The notes under the pieces: model-generated | Seen by the model: only the letters and a program-made list of their open reading frames with translations | What the model was told of the DNA's origin: nothing | Databases searched by the model: none | Program-made: the position numbers and the translations under genes | NCBI GenBank assembly: GCA_049589355.1 | Contig: JBAWAP010000403.1 | Span: forward strand, 1 to 10,867 | DNA: 10,867 bases | Reading direction: 5' to 3' | Source: JBAWAP01 sp049589355 | GTDB taxonomy: Bacteria > Chloroflexota > Anaerolineae > VGOG01 | In this document: piece by piece, positions 1 through 6,498 of the stretch | Layout: every line of letters starts with the position of its first letter | Position numbering within the stretch: the stretch's first letter is position 1

Positions 1-24
1 GAACTGCCCTCCCCTCCCCCACTT

Positions 25-44
25 CCCCCCCAGAGTTGGGGGGG
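25..44 (+). repeat. C7/G7 hairpin upstream of the first gene
   Basis: Seven C (25-31) and seven G (38-44) form a perfect 7-bp stem around a 6-nt loop. No T-run follows, so it does not look like a standard intrinsic terminator on this strand. It could be the remains of the end of an upstream transcription unit or a structure in the mRNA leader. Confidence 0.45.
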
Positions 45-78
45 ACCGAGGGGGGGCGGGAGGGGCTGGGGGTGGGGG
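38..78 (+). other. Putative G-quadruplex tract in the 5' leader
   Basis: Six G-runs (38-44, 50-56, 58-60, 62-65, 68-72, 74-78) are separated by loops of only 1-5 bases. This satisfies the usual rule of four or more G3+ runs with loops of at most 7 for an intramolecular G-quadruplex on the + strand. It ends 25 bases before the ATG at 104, so it could affect transcription or ribosome access if it lies in the transcript. Formation is predicted from the pattern only. Confidence 0.5.
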
Positions 79-103
79 CCTGTAAAGAAAGGATAGAGCG
101 CAC

Positions 104-1930
104 ATGGAGACCATAGGCCAACTATTAGAGAACGCCACTCGGGAGCATGGCCCCCGCCTAGCCCTCAAGATGCGCAGCGGGATGCGTTTGGAGAAGTACA
201 CCTACCATCAATTGTGGAAGCAGGCGCAATGCATGGCCGGCCTCCTTCAAAATCGGGGGATGGAGACGGGGAACCGGGTGCTCCTCTGGGCACCCAACTC
301 CCCGTCTTGGGTCATTGCCTACCTGGGCGTCCTCCTTGGCGGCGGAGTGGTCGTGCCCCTGGACGTGGGAAGCACCTCGGACTTCGCGGCCAAAGTAGCC
401 ACACAAACGGAGCCAGCGTTGGCCCTGCTCTCCAAATCCATTCTGGACTCAGCGCATGGTCTATCCGTTCCGACTCTGCAGGTGGAGGACTTGCGCCGTC
501 TCCTCTATCACGCTCAGGGGGCTTTCCGCGAACCTCAGATCAAGGGCCAGGACCTGGCGGAGATTATGTACACCTCAGGCACCACCGGGGAGCCCAAGGG
601 GGTACTGCTCACCCACCGCAACCTGATCTCCAACGTGGAAACGGCACTGCAGATGATGCCCGTAGACCCGGAGACCACGGTCCTCTCCCTCCTGCCTCTG
701 AGCCACATGTATGAGCAAATCGTGGGCCTGTTGATCCCCCTGCGGAGCGGGGCCAGCACTATCTATCTCCCCAGCCGCCAGCCTCACATAGTAATGCGCG
801 CCCTTCGCAGGGAGGGGATCACCGCCATGGCTTTGGTTCCCCAGGCCCTCCAACTGCTCATGAGCCGCATCGAGCGCGAGATGGAAAGACGGGGCCGCGT
901 TGGTTTCTGGCGTCTCCTACACCGCCTGGCTCCCCACCTTCCCATGGGGGCCCGCAAGTTCCTCTTCCGGTCAGTTCACCGCGAGCTAGGCGGCCACCTC
1001 CAGTTCCTGGCCAGTGGCGGCGCCTATCTGGATCCCAGCCTAGCCCAGAAGTGGGAGAACCTGGGGATACCTGTACTCCAGGGCTATGGGACTACCGAGG
1101 CTACGGCCCTGGTGACCGGCAGCGATCTCCGCCACCGCCGGCTCGGTACGGTGGGGCGGGTCCCCCCGGGCCAGGAGGTGGCCATCGCCCCTGACGGGGA
1201 GATCCTCATCCGGGGGGAGAACGTCAGCGTCGGCTATTGGCGCAATCCTCAGGCCACTAAACGGGCCTACCGAGATGGTTGGTACTGTACCGGGGACCTG
1301 GGTTACCTGGACCCGGACGGATACCTCCATTTCAAAGGCCGCAAGAAGAACCTGATCGTCCTGGCCGATGGCATGAACGTCTACCCCGAGGACATAGAGA
1401 ACTGCCTCAACCTACGGCCGGAGATCCAAGAGGCGGTGGTGGTTGGGTTGCCCCAGAAGGACGGGCGAGTGGAGGTCCACGCGGTGGTCTTGGCCGCCGA
1501 TCCGGAGGGCGTGGAGCAGGCTGTCCGGGAGACGAACCGCCTCCTGGCCCCACACCAGCAGATCCGGGGGTTTACCGTATGGCCCGGGGAGGACTTCCCC
1601 CGCACCCACACCCTTAAGGTGAAGCGCCACGAAGTCTTGGAAGCCTTGGGCAAGGAAGAGAAGGTGGGCAAGGAACGACCAGAGGTCACCAAAAAGCGAG
1701 TCGAGGTAGACCTGCGCGGATCTGGTAGCTCAAACCGCGGGGGTTCCCCGGAAGGAGATCAGCCCTCAGAGCACCTTGGGGTTGGACCTGGGCCTGGATT
1801 CCCTCTCCATCGTGGAACTCCTCTGCCTCATCGAGGAGGAGATGGGGATCCATGTAGAGGAGGGACGCCTCTCTTCCCAGGCTACGGTGGGAGACCTGGA
1901 GGCCATCTTGGCCGATGTCCAGAGGGCTGA
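104..1930 (+). CDS. Acyl-CoA/acyl-ACP synthetase (AMP-binding), front part of a frameshifted ligase-ACP-acyltransferase fusion
   Basis: Adenylate-forming ligase that activates a fatty acid as acyl-AMP and passes it to a thiol. Visible motifs: P-loop YTSGTTGEPKG at residues 156-166, YGTTEAT at 328-334, TGDLG at 396-400, GRKKN at 412-416, and the C-terminal catalytic lysine in RTHTLK (K505). The AMP-ligase domain is complete and ends near residue 520. From about residue 540 the as-read translation becomes Gly/Pro/Arg-rich nonsense, because it is an out-of-frame reading of an acyl carrier protein domain that continues in the next frame. Skipping one G at 1718-1719 restores a single 830-residue protein running to 2597, so the stop at 1928-1930 is probably not the real end. 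The ATG at 104 has AAAGGA (88-93) 10 bases upstream. Fatty acid is the likely substrate by family; chain length cannot be read from sequence. Confidence 0.88.
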   Translation: METIGQLLENATREHGPRLALKMRSGMRLEKYTYHQLWKQAQCMAGLLQNRGMETGNRVLLWAPNSPSWVIAYLGVLLGGGVVVPLDVGSTSDFAAKVATQTEPALALLSKSILDSAHGLSVPTLQVEDLRRLLYHAQGAFREPQIKGQDLAEIMYTSGTTGEPKGVLLTHRNLISNVETALQMMPVDPETTVLSLLPLSHMYEQIVGLLIPLRSGASTIYLPSRQPHIVMRALRREGITAMALVPQALQLLMSRIEREMERRGRVGFWRLLHRLAPHLPMGARKFLFRSVHRELGGHLQFLASGGAYLDPSLAQKWENLGIPVLQGYGTTEATALVTGSDLRHRRLGTVGRVPPGQEVAIAPDGEILIRGENVSVGYWRNPQATKRAYRDGWYCTGDLGYLDPDGYLHFKGRKKNLIVLADGMNVYPEDIENCLNLRPEIQEAVVVGLPQKDGRVEVHAVVLAADPEGVEQAVRETNRLLAPHQQIRGFTVWPGEDFPRTHTLKVKRHEVLEALGKEEKVGKERPEVTKKRVEVDLRGSGSSNRGGSPEGDQPSEHLGVGPGPGFPLHRGTPLPHRGGDGDPCRGGTPLFPGYGGRPGGHLGRCPEG

Positions 1931-2597
1931 AGCATTAACGCTCTTCCCAGAGTGGCCCTTGGGCTTCCCGGCCAGGGCGGCGCGGACCCTCCTCCAACGG
2001 ACGCTGATGGACCCTCTCCTGGCCCTCCTCTGCCCCATCCAGGCGAGAGGGCTGGAGAACCTGGAGGACCTCTCCGGTCCCCTCCTCTTCTCCGCCAACC
2101 ACACCAGCCATCTGGACACCCTGGTGGTGCTGAAGGTGCTTCCCAGAAGGTATCGTTGGCGGCTGTCGGTGGCTGCGGCGGCCGACTATTGGTTCGTCAA
2201 TCCCCTGCTGGGGAGCCTCACCGCCCTTCTCTCCAGCAGCTTCCCCATGGCCCGCCAGGGAAACGCGCGGCCCAGCATGGAGCATACCGTGGACCTGATT
2301 GACCGCGGTTGGTCGGTCCTGATCTTCCCCGAGGGGACCCGCTCCCTAAGCGGGGAGATACAGCCCTTCAAGCCGGGGGTGGGCTTATTGGCCGTGGAGT
2401 TGGGAGTGCCGGTAGTCCCCATCCACCTGCGCGGTGTGTATGCGATCCTCCCCAAGGGGTCACGGGTTCCCCGCCGTGGGCCGGTGGAGGTGACCATCGG
2501 AGCGCCACTGCGCTTCCCGCCGGGGATGGACCACGCCCAGGCGGCCCAGCAGTTGGAGCGCGAGATCCGCAGGCTTGCGGCCTTGTCCAGTAATTAG
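1776..2597 (+). CDS. Acyl carrier protein domain plus PlsC-type lysophospholipid acyltransferase, rear part of the fusion
   Basis: Second half of the split fusion. The first ~50 residues are an acyl carrier protein: GLDSL carries the phosphopantetheine-attachment serine (codon 1800-1802), followed by IVELLCLIEEEMGI. Further ACP sequence (DLVAQTAGVPRKEISPQSTL) lies upstream in this frame from 1719, which shows that the TTG at 1776 is not a natural start. The rest is a PlsC/AGPAT acyltransferase: NHTSHLD is the HX4D catalytic motif (His codon 2100-2102) and FPEGTRS (from 2325) is the phosphate-binding motif. The architecture suggests that acyl groups activated by the ligase are loaded on the ACP in cis and transferred to a lysophospholipid at the membrane. 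It is functionally like E. coli Aas but with the domains in a different order. In repaired numbering the ACP serine is residue 566, the acyltransferase His 666, and FPEGTRS 741-747. Confidence 0.85.
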   Translation: MGLDLGLDSLSIVELLCLIEEEMGIHVEEGRLSSQATVGDLEAILADVQRAEALTLFPEWPLGFPARAARTLLQRTLMDPLLALLCPIQARGLENLEDLSGPLLFSANHTSHLDTLVVLKVLPRRYRWRLSVAAAADYWFVNPLLGSLTALLSSSFPMARQGNARPSMEHTVDLIDRGWSVLIFPEGTRSLSGEIQPFKPGVGLLAVELGVPVVPIHLRGVYAILPKGSRVPRRGPVEVTIGAPLRFPPGMDHAQAAQQLEREIRRLAALSSN

Positions 2598-2607
2598 GGA
2601 GGCAAAC

Positions 2608-2976
2608 ATGACGAAGGTTCAATACGCATGGCAGCGCTCGACAGCGCGGGTTTTGATGATAATCACCATAGTTTTCTGGCTCTGGTTTGGCATCGGCTCG
2701 GCGTACGTGGAGAATGCCGGGCTATTCAACTGGCTCATGCACATCTTGGTGCCAGGGGGCGTTTTCACCCTGAGCACGCTCGTGGCCTGGCGCTGGGAAG
2801 GCATCGGAGGAGCGCTGCTAGCGCTGGAAGGCATCGTAGCCTTGAGCTTCATCATGCGCACCTTTGTCTTGGGGAGCCTCGCCGCCTCGGGTCTGGTACT
2901 GATGTGCCTGACCCTGGGCCTCCCTCCGCTGGCAGCGGGAATTCTATTCCTAGTCTACTGGCAGCGATCCAGATAG
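2608..2976 (+). CDS. Small four-helix membrane protein (DUF7670-like)
   Basis: A 122-residue integral membrane protein of unknown function. Hydrophobic segments lie at about residues 15-34, 46-61, 66-83 and 88-118 (the last may be one long or two short helices). The ATG at 2608 has AGGGAGG (2596-2602) 5 bases upstream and starts 10 bases after the acyltransferase stop, so a longer reading from 2575 is unnecessary. The pattern F-W-x3-G-x-G-x2-Y-x-E (23-35) followed by LVA-x2-W-x3-GG-x-LL (58-71) recurs with identical spacing within each motif in the N-terminal membrane domain of the gene at 4810, so the two are homologous. I recall this domain type as DUF7670, but that name needs a profile search. 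No catalytic residues are evident. Confidence 0.8.
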   Translation: MTKVQYAWQRSTARVLMIITIVFWLWFGIGSAYVENAGLFNWLMHILVPGGVFTLSTLVAWRWEGIGGALLALEGIVALSFIMRTFVLGSLAASGLVLMCLTLGLPPLAAGILFLVYWQRSR

Positions 2977-3007
2977 CACCACTCCTTGGAAGCGAGGGAA
3001 TATAACA

Positions 3008-3478
3008 ATGAAAGACCGACTGGAGAAGAAAGCTCATTTGATCATGCTGGGCGTGGGGTTGCTTAACTGCGCTGTACTGCCAATCTGGCGGCTGCCGATA
3101 GCTAAAGCGACGGCACGAGCGGTGGGTTACCCGCTGTTTGGGCTGGGACTGGCCATCAACTTGCTATCGCTTCTGGCCCTGAAGCGAGGCTTTGGTGGAG
3201 AGATCGAGCCGGTGACAGAGCTGGTCACAAGCGGCATCTATGCCAGGTTGCGTCACCCCATGTACGTAAGCTTCGCCACAACCATGCTGGCACTCGATGT
3301 ACTGTTGAGAAGCATCCTGGGCATTCTGTTTACCCTCGTCGCCTTCCTGCCCAGTATGGCCTGGCGGGCACGCCTGGAGGAGCAGGCCCTGGCCCAGCGC
3401 TTCGGTGAGGCGTGGAAGGACTATGCGGAAAGCGTGCCTTCCCTGCTGCTCTGGGACTTTAGAAAGAGGGGGAAATAA
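3008..3478 (+). CDS. Isoprenylcysteine carboxyl methyltransferase (ICMT)-like membrane methyltransferase
   Basis: A 156-residue membrane protein with the ICMT/PEMT-type methyltransferase signature: LVTSGIYARLRHPMY (72-86, including the RHPMY SAM-binding motif) and RLEEQALAQRFGEAWKDY (122-139, with the paired Glu and the Tyr). Hydrophobic helices precede (about 11-27 and 39-58) and separate (about 87-118) these motifs. Family members transfer a methyl group from S-adenosylmethionine to a membrane-embedded acceptor. Bacterial homologues mostly have no known substrate, so the name does not imply protein prenylation here. The ATG at 3008 follows a GAGGGAA ribosome site near 2994. It sits 31 bases after the previous gene and 19 before the radical SAM gene, which supports a shared transcript. 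A lipid or isoprenoid acceptor is a reasonable guess from the neighbours. Confidence 0.85.
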   Translation: MKDRLEKKAHLIMLGVGLLNCAVLPIWRLPIAKATARAVGYPLFGLGLAINLLSLLALKRGFGGEIEPVTELVTSGIYARLRHPMYVSFATTMLALDVLLRSILGILFTLVAFLPSMAWRARLEEQALAQRFGEAWKDYAESVPSLLLWDFRKRGK

Positions 3479-3497
3479 GGATCGGGGGATTGATACG

Positions 3498-4790
3498 ATG
3501 TGGCTTGAAAGCTTCCTGAGAACCCAACTTAAGAGATTGTTAACCAAACAGAGTTATGTCGCACTTGAGAGCAAGATTCCCTTGCTCGAGAGCAGGCTTC
3601 AGGATATAGACGAATTCGGTCTTTATCTCCATATCCCCTTCTGCCGCCAAATCTGCCCTTACTGTCCTTACAACAAGGAGATTTATCATCCTGAGGTAGC
3701 GGAAAGGTACACAGATGCTGTTAAGAAAGAGATTGCTTTCTATTCCGAGCTAATTGGCAATAGACCTGTGACTTCCTTTTACATCGGTGGCGGAACGCCC
3801 ACCACAATGCTCTATAGTGGTCTCGATAAGATTCTGGAGCATGTCTTTGAAGCCTTCAATATGCAGTGCGACATACACATGGAGAGCCATCCAAATGACT
3901 TGACCTTAGATACTCTAAATGCCATTAGCTCCCTCGGAGTGAGGCATCTAAGTATCGGTGTGGAGGCTCTTCAAGACCACCACTTGAAGGCTCTCCACAG
4001 GCCATATTCTGTCAAGCACGTCATGACAGCAGTCGGTCGAGCTGTTAGCAACGGATTCAAATGCGTCAATGCGGATTTCATCTTCGCCTTGCCTGGTCAA
4101 ACCTATGGCGAGGTAGAGCAAGCTGGCCGCACCCTGGTCGAGATGGGCGTTGATCAGGTGGCAGCTTACCCGCTTTTCAGATTTCCCTACACCAAAATGG
4201 GACGGACTGCCAAGGAAAGCAACCACAGCATCTCCAGCTTCTTCAAAAGAAGAAAGATGCTTGACATCCTGGAGAGGATCTTTTATGACGCAGGCTTTGA
4301 GAGAACCTCTGTTTGGGCCTTCACCAGGCCAGGAGTTCCAAAATATTGCTCCGTGACAGTGCCTCTCTACGTTGGTCTTGGTGCAAGCGGAGGCTCTTAC
4401 CTCAAGGACGTTTTCTACCTCAACACCTTCAACGTTCAAGAGTATATTAGGGCACTCGAAAATGGGAGGATGCCAATTGCCCTGTCACTTGATCTGACAG
4501 AAAACATGCAGATGGCAGGCTGGCTTTACTGGAGGATTTATGAGACGAGGTTCAAAAGAAGCGATTTCCAGAAAAGATTTGGAAAAGAGTTTGGCAGAGT
4601 CTACGGAAAGTATATAAAGTTGTTTTCTCTCCTCGGGTTCTTGAAGAAGGATGATGGGGATGGGATAGTTCTTTCGGACAACGGCACATATTGGCTGCAC
4701 GTATTGCAGGACCTTTTCTCAATAGAATACATTAGCCAGCTCTGGGGAACTTCAAAGCAAGAGCCCTGGCCAGAAAGCGTGGTTCTGTAA
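3498..4790 (+). CDS. HemN/HemW-like radical SAM protein
   Basis: A 430-residue radical SAM enzyme of the oxygen-independent coproporphyrinogen oxidase superfamily. CX3CX2C at C49, C53 and C56 (HIPFCRQICPYCPY) binds a 4Fe-4S cluster that cleaves S-adenosylmethionine. FYIGGGTPT (94-102) is the SAM-contacting glycine motif, and the last ~80 residues resemble the HemN C-terminal domain. The fourth Cys typical of true HemN (C-x-C after the cluster) is replaced by Pro-Tyr, so heme synthesis should not be assumed; HemW-type heme chaperones and HemN-like methyltransferases or cyclopropanases are alternatives. The open frame extends upstream to 3405, but that part lies inside the methyltransferase gene; ATG 3498 is preferred. 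Base composition is much more AT-rich than every neighbour (some 60-base stretches near 40% GC), which suggests transfer from another genome. Confidence 0.85.
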   Translation: MWLESFLRTQLKRLLTKQSYVALESKIPLLESRLQDIDEFGLYLHIPFCRQICPYCPYNKEIYHPEVAERYTDAVKKEIAFYSELIGNRPVTSFYIGGGTPTTMLYSGLDKILEHVFEAFNMQCDIHMESHPNDLTLDTLNAISSLGVRHLSIGVEALQDHHLKALHRPYSVKHVMTAVGRAVSNGFKCVNADFIFALPGQTYGEVEQAGRTLVEMGVDQVAAYPLFRFPYTKMGRTAKESNHSISSFFKRRKMLDILERIFYDAGFERTSVWAFTRPGVPKYCSVTVPLYVGLGASGGSYLKDVFYLNTFNVQEYIRALENGRMPIALSLDLTENMQMAGWLYWRIYETRFKRSDFQKRFGKEFGRVYGKYIKLFSLLGFLKKDDGDGIVLSDNGTYWLHVLQDLFSIEYISQLWGTSKQEPWPESVVL

Positions 4791-4797
4791 CAAGTTC

Positions 4798-4803
4798 AGG
4801 AGG
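4798..4803 (+). promoter_or_regulatory. Ribosome binding site fixing a TTG start
   Basis: A perfect AGGAGG stands 6 bases before the TTG at 4810. The first in-frame ATG (4855) has no comparable site and would cut into the first membrane helix. This makes TTG 4810 the likely start of the next gene. Confidence 0.75.
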
Positions 4804-4809
4804 CGGATC

Positions 4810-5889
4810 TTGACTCTTTCGGAATTCAAACGCAGGTTTCCCGGCTACATCGCCATGGGACTGGTGATCCTGACAACCACGTTTTGGACATACTGGGGAG
4901 TGGGGGAGATGTACTACGAGGGTTGGGGAATGCCATTTCCCCACCCAATGCGCTATCTGATTTTCGCCGCTGCCTGCCTGGCCCTAACGCTGGTGGCGCT
5001 GACGTGGCCCCGGGTCGGGGGCTGGTTGCTCATCATCATTGGCGGGGCCTTTACCGCCTGGTGGTGGAGGCTGGCTGCCGCCCGGGGCTGGCTGTCCTTG
5101 AAATGGATTCTGGGCACGTTCCCCATCAGCAGCTTACTCATCCTCACCGGCGTGCTGTTTCTCCTGGAAGGCCGCTACCGCCGGCAGCGGCGCGCTGAGG
5201 GTTGGACGCCACCGAAGAGCTGGCTTCGTCGTAACCTGCGCTACGTGCTGGCCGTCGGCATCCCGCTGCTGGTGGTTGTAGCCATCTCAGCGTACTTCGC
5301 TCCCCTTCTCCTGACCCGCGTGGACGATGGCGACCGGGGCGCACGGCTCATCGAGGGCAACGGCGTGACCCTCATTTGGGCTCCGAAAGGGCCGGGGTGG
5401 AACTGGACGCAACCGTGGGATGGGCATCTTTCCTGGGACCACCTTGCTCTCTATGGCGTGCCACCGATAGGCTTCGGGGACAAGCCGGGCTACGAGAACC
5501 GACACACCACAATGAAAGATATGGAGACGACTGGCCTCTGTCGCTACCTGAGCGAGGATGGCATGACCTTGATGGTTGAGCCGCAGGACATCTGGCGCAT
5601 GCCCACCACCGACGAGATCGTTCGCTCCCTCGTCCGAGGCGGCGAGAACGCCGGGTGCACCTGGGACGGCGAGTCTGGGAGCGCTACCTGCAAGAGACAG
5701 CCCAACAAGGACACCCCACTATGGGCCCCGGACGAGGAGCCGATCTACTACTGGTCGGCCGACGAATACGATGAGAAAAAAGCCTGGTACGTCCCCTACA
5801 CCGGAGGGGGGCGATACGGCGGGGTGATCAGTTACCAACCAAAGGGCTGGGGAAATCCCCGCCACGGCTATCGTTGTGTGCGAGAGTAA
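4810..5889 (+). CDS. Membrane protein with DUF7670-like N-terminus and C-type-lectin-like (Lcl/DUF1566-type) ectodomain
   Basis: A 359-residue two-part protein. Residues 14-130 hold about four membrane segments and share F-W-x3-G-x-G-x2-Y-x-E and LVA-x2-W-x3-GG-x-LL with the small protein at 2608. A basic linker, then another helix (about 145-168), leads to a C-terminal domain of ~190 residues probably outside the membrane. That domain has EGNGVTLIWAP (182-192), WRMPTTDE (262-269) and a YRCVRE end (354-359), the pattern of DUF1566/Lcl C-terminal domains, which share the fold of formylglycine-generating-enzyme-like and C-type lectin domains. Four cysteines (C244, C283, C294, C356) could form two disulfides. 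Such domains usually bind ligands rather than catalyse. A role as a surface sensor or adhesin tied to the lipid cluster is inference. Start is TTG, supported by the adjacent ribosome site. Confidence 0.75.
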   Translation: MTLSEFKRRFPGYIAMGLVILTTTFWTYWGVGEMYYEGWGMPFPHPMRYLIFAAACLALTLVALTWPRVGGWLLIIIGGAFTAWWWRLAAARGWLSLKWILGTFPISSLLILTGVLFLLEGRYRRQRRAEGWTPPKSWLRRNLRYVLAVGIPLLVVVAISAYFAPLLLTRVDDGDRGARLIEGNGVTLIWAPKGPGWNWTQPWDGHLSWDHLALYGVPPIGFGDKPGYENRHTTMKDMETTGLCRYLSEDGMTLMVEPQDIWRMPTTDEIVRSLVRGGENAGCTWDGESGSATCKRQPNKDTPLWAPDEEPIYYWSADEYDEKKAWYVPYTGGGRYGGVISYQPKGWGNPRHGYRCVRE

Positions 5890-5908
5890 ATATCATGGAG
5901 GTGAGAAG

Positions 5909-6163
5909 ATGTTCAGGAAACTGCTTTGGATGCTGAAAGAGCCGGGGAAGTTCTTCGAAGGGGTTAGGCAAGAAGGATACCGCGAGCCCTTTGTATTCCT
6001 CCTTCAGGTGTCGGCGGTCATCGCCTTCTTCACCCCTATTGTGAATTATCTGGGCTGGGGGAGCACCGACCGCACGTCCACCTATCAGGCCCAGATCCTG
6101 GGCTGGCAAAGTCACCCGGGATTACCTACTTCCTCGGCTGGGAACAGTAGCCTACTTCATTGA
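5909..6163 (+). CDS. Yip1-like membrane protein, N-terminal fragment (frameshifted)
   Basis: First half of a split membrane protein. It begins MFRKLLWMLKEPGKFFEGVR and has one helix (FVFLLQVSAVIAFFTPIVNYLG). A short MxxxPxxFFxxVR start followed by helices is typical of bacterial Yip1/YIP1-domain proteins, which are poorly understood integral membrane proteins. After GWQ (ending near 6107) the reading frame runs into unrelated sequence and stops at 6163. Removing one A from the AAA at 6108-6110 joins it to the frame ending at 6497, giving a 195-residue protein. GGAGGTGAG lies just before the ATG at 5909. It follows the lectin-like gene by 19 bases. Confidence 0.6.
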   Translation: MFRKLLWMLKEPGKFFEGVRQEGYREPFVFLLQVSAVIAFFTPIVNYLGWGSTDRTSTYQAQILGWQSHPGLPTSSAGNSSLLH

Positions 6164-6188
6164 GGCGCTGCTCATCCTGGGGCTGGCC

Positions 6189-6497
6189 GTGGTCATTGCC
6201 CTGTTCCTGACCGGGTTCGTGCATCTGATCTTTCGCGCCCTGGGCGGGCAAGGGACATTCCTCAATGCCTGGAAGACGACTTGCTACGGTGTGGGGCCTT
6301 GTGTGCTCCTTGGTTGGGTGCCCTACTGGACTCTCTTCGTAGGAGCCTGGTCCTTCGTGTTGCAGCTCTACTACGGGCCTAAGGTGCTCTACCGCATGCG
6401 GGAGGGACGGGCGCTTTTGATTCTGGCCTTCTTCGTGGGAGCCACACTGCTGGAGTTCGCCACCAAGGGAACGACAGTAGGTTTTGGAGGACACTGA
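6189..6497 (+). CDS. Yip1-like membrane protein, C-terminal fragment (frameshifted)
   Basis: Second half of the split Yip1-like protein. Three hydrophobic helices lie at about 6150-6225, 6285-6365 and 6411-6455, with the segment FVHLIFRALGGQGTFLNAWK and the GWVPYW turn that fit the second half of Yip1 domains. Coding sequence in this frame clearly extends upstream of the nominal GTG at 6189: RLGTVAYFIEALLILGLA is readable from 6135. The GTG is therefore just the first possible start after the frameshift, not a biological one. The stop at 6495-6497 is 1 base before the ATG of the hydrolase gene, so the two are probably translationally coupled. Confidence 0.6.
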   Translation: MVIALFLTGFVHLIFRALGGQGTFLNAWKTTCYGVGPCVLLGWVPYWTLFVGAWSFVLQLYYGPKVLYRMREGRALLILAFFVGATLLEFATKGTTVGFGGH

Positions 6498-6498
6498 G

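Noticed and set aside
1700..1725. Programmed ribosomal frameshift in the ligase fusion
   Set aside because: No clear slippery heptamer or slow-codon plus stop context at 1718; an indel error or mutation is simpler.
3405..3497. Extension of the radical SAM gene to an upstream start
   Set aside because: The extra 31 residues are an out-of-frame reading of the methyltransferase tail and are not part of the radical SAM fold; ATG 3498 fits better.
3498..4790. Naming the radical SAM gene hemN (coproporphyrinogen oxidase)
   Set aside because: The fourth cysteine is missing and no heme gene is nearby.
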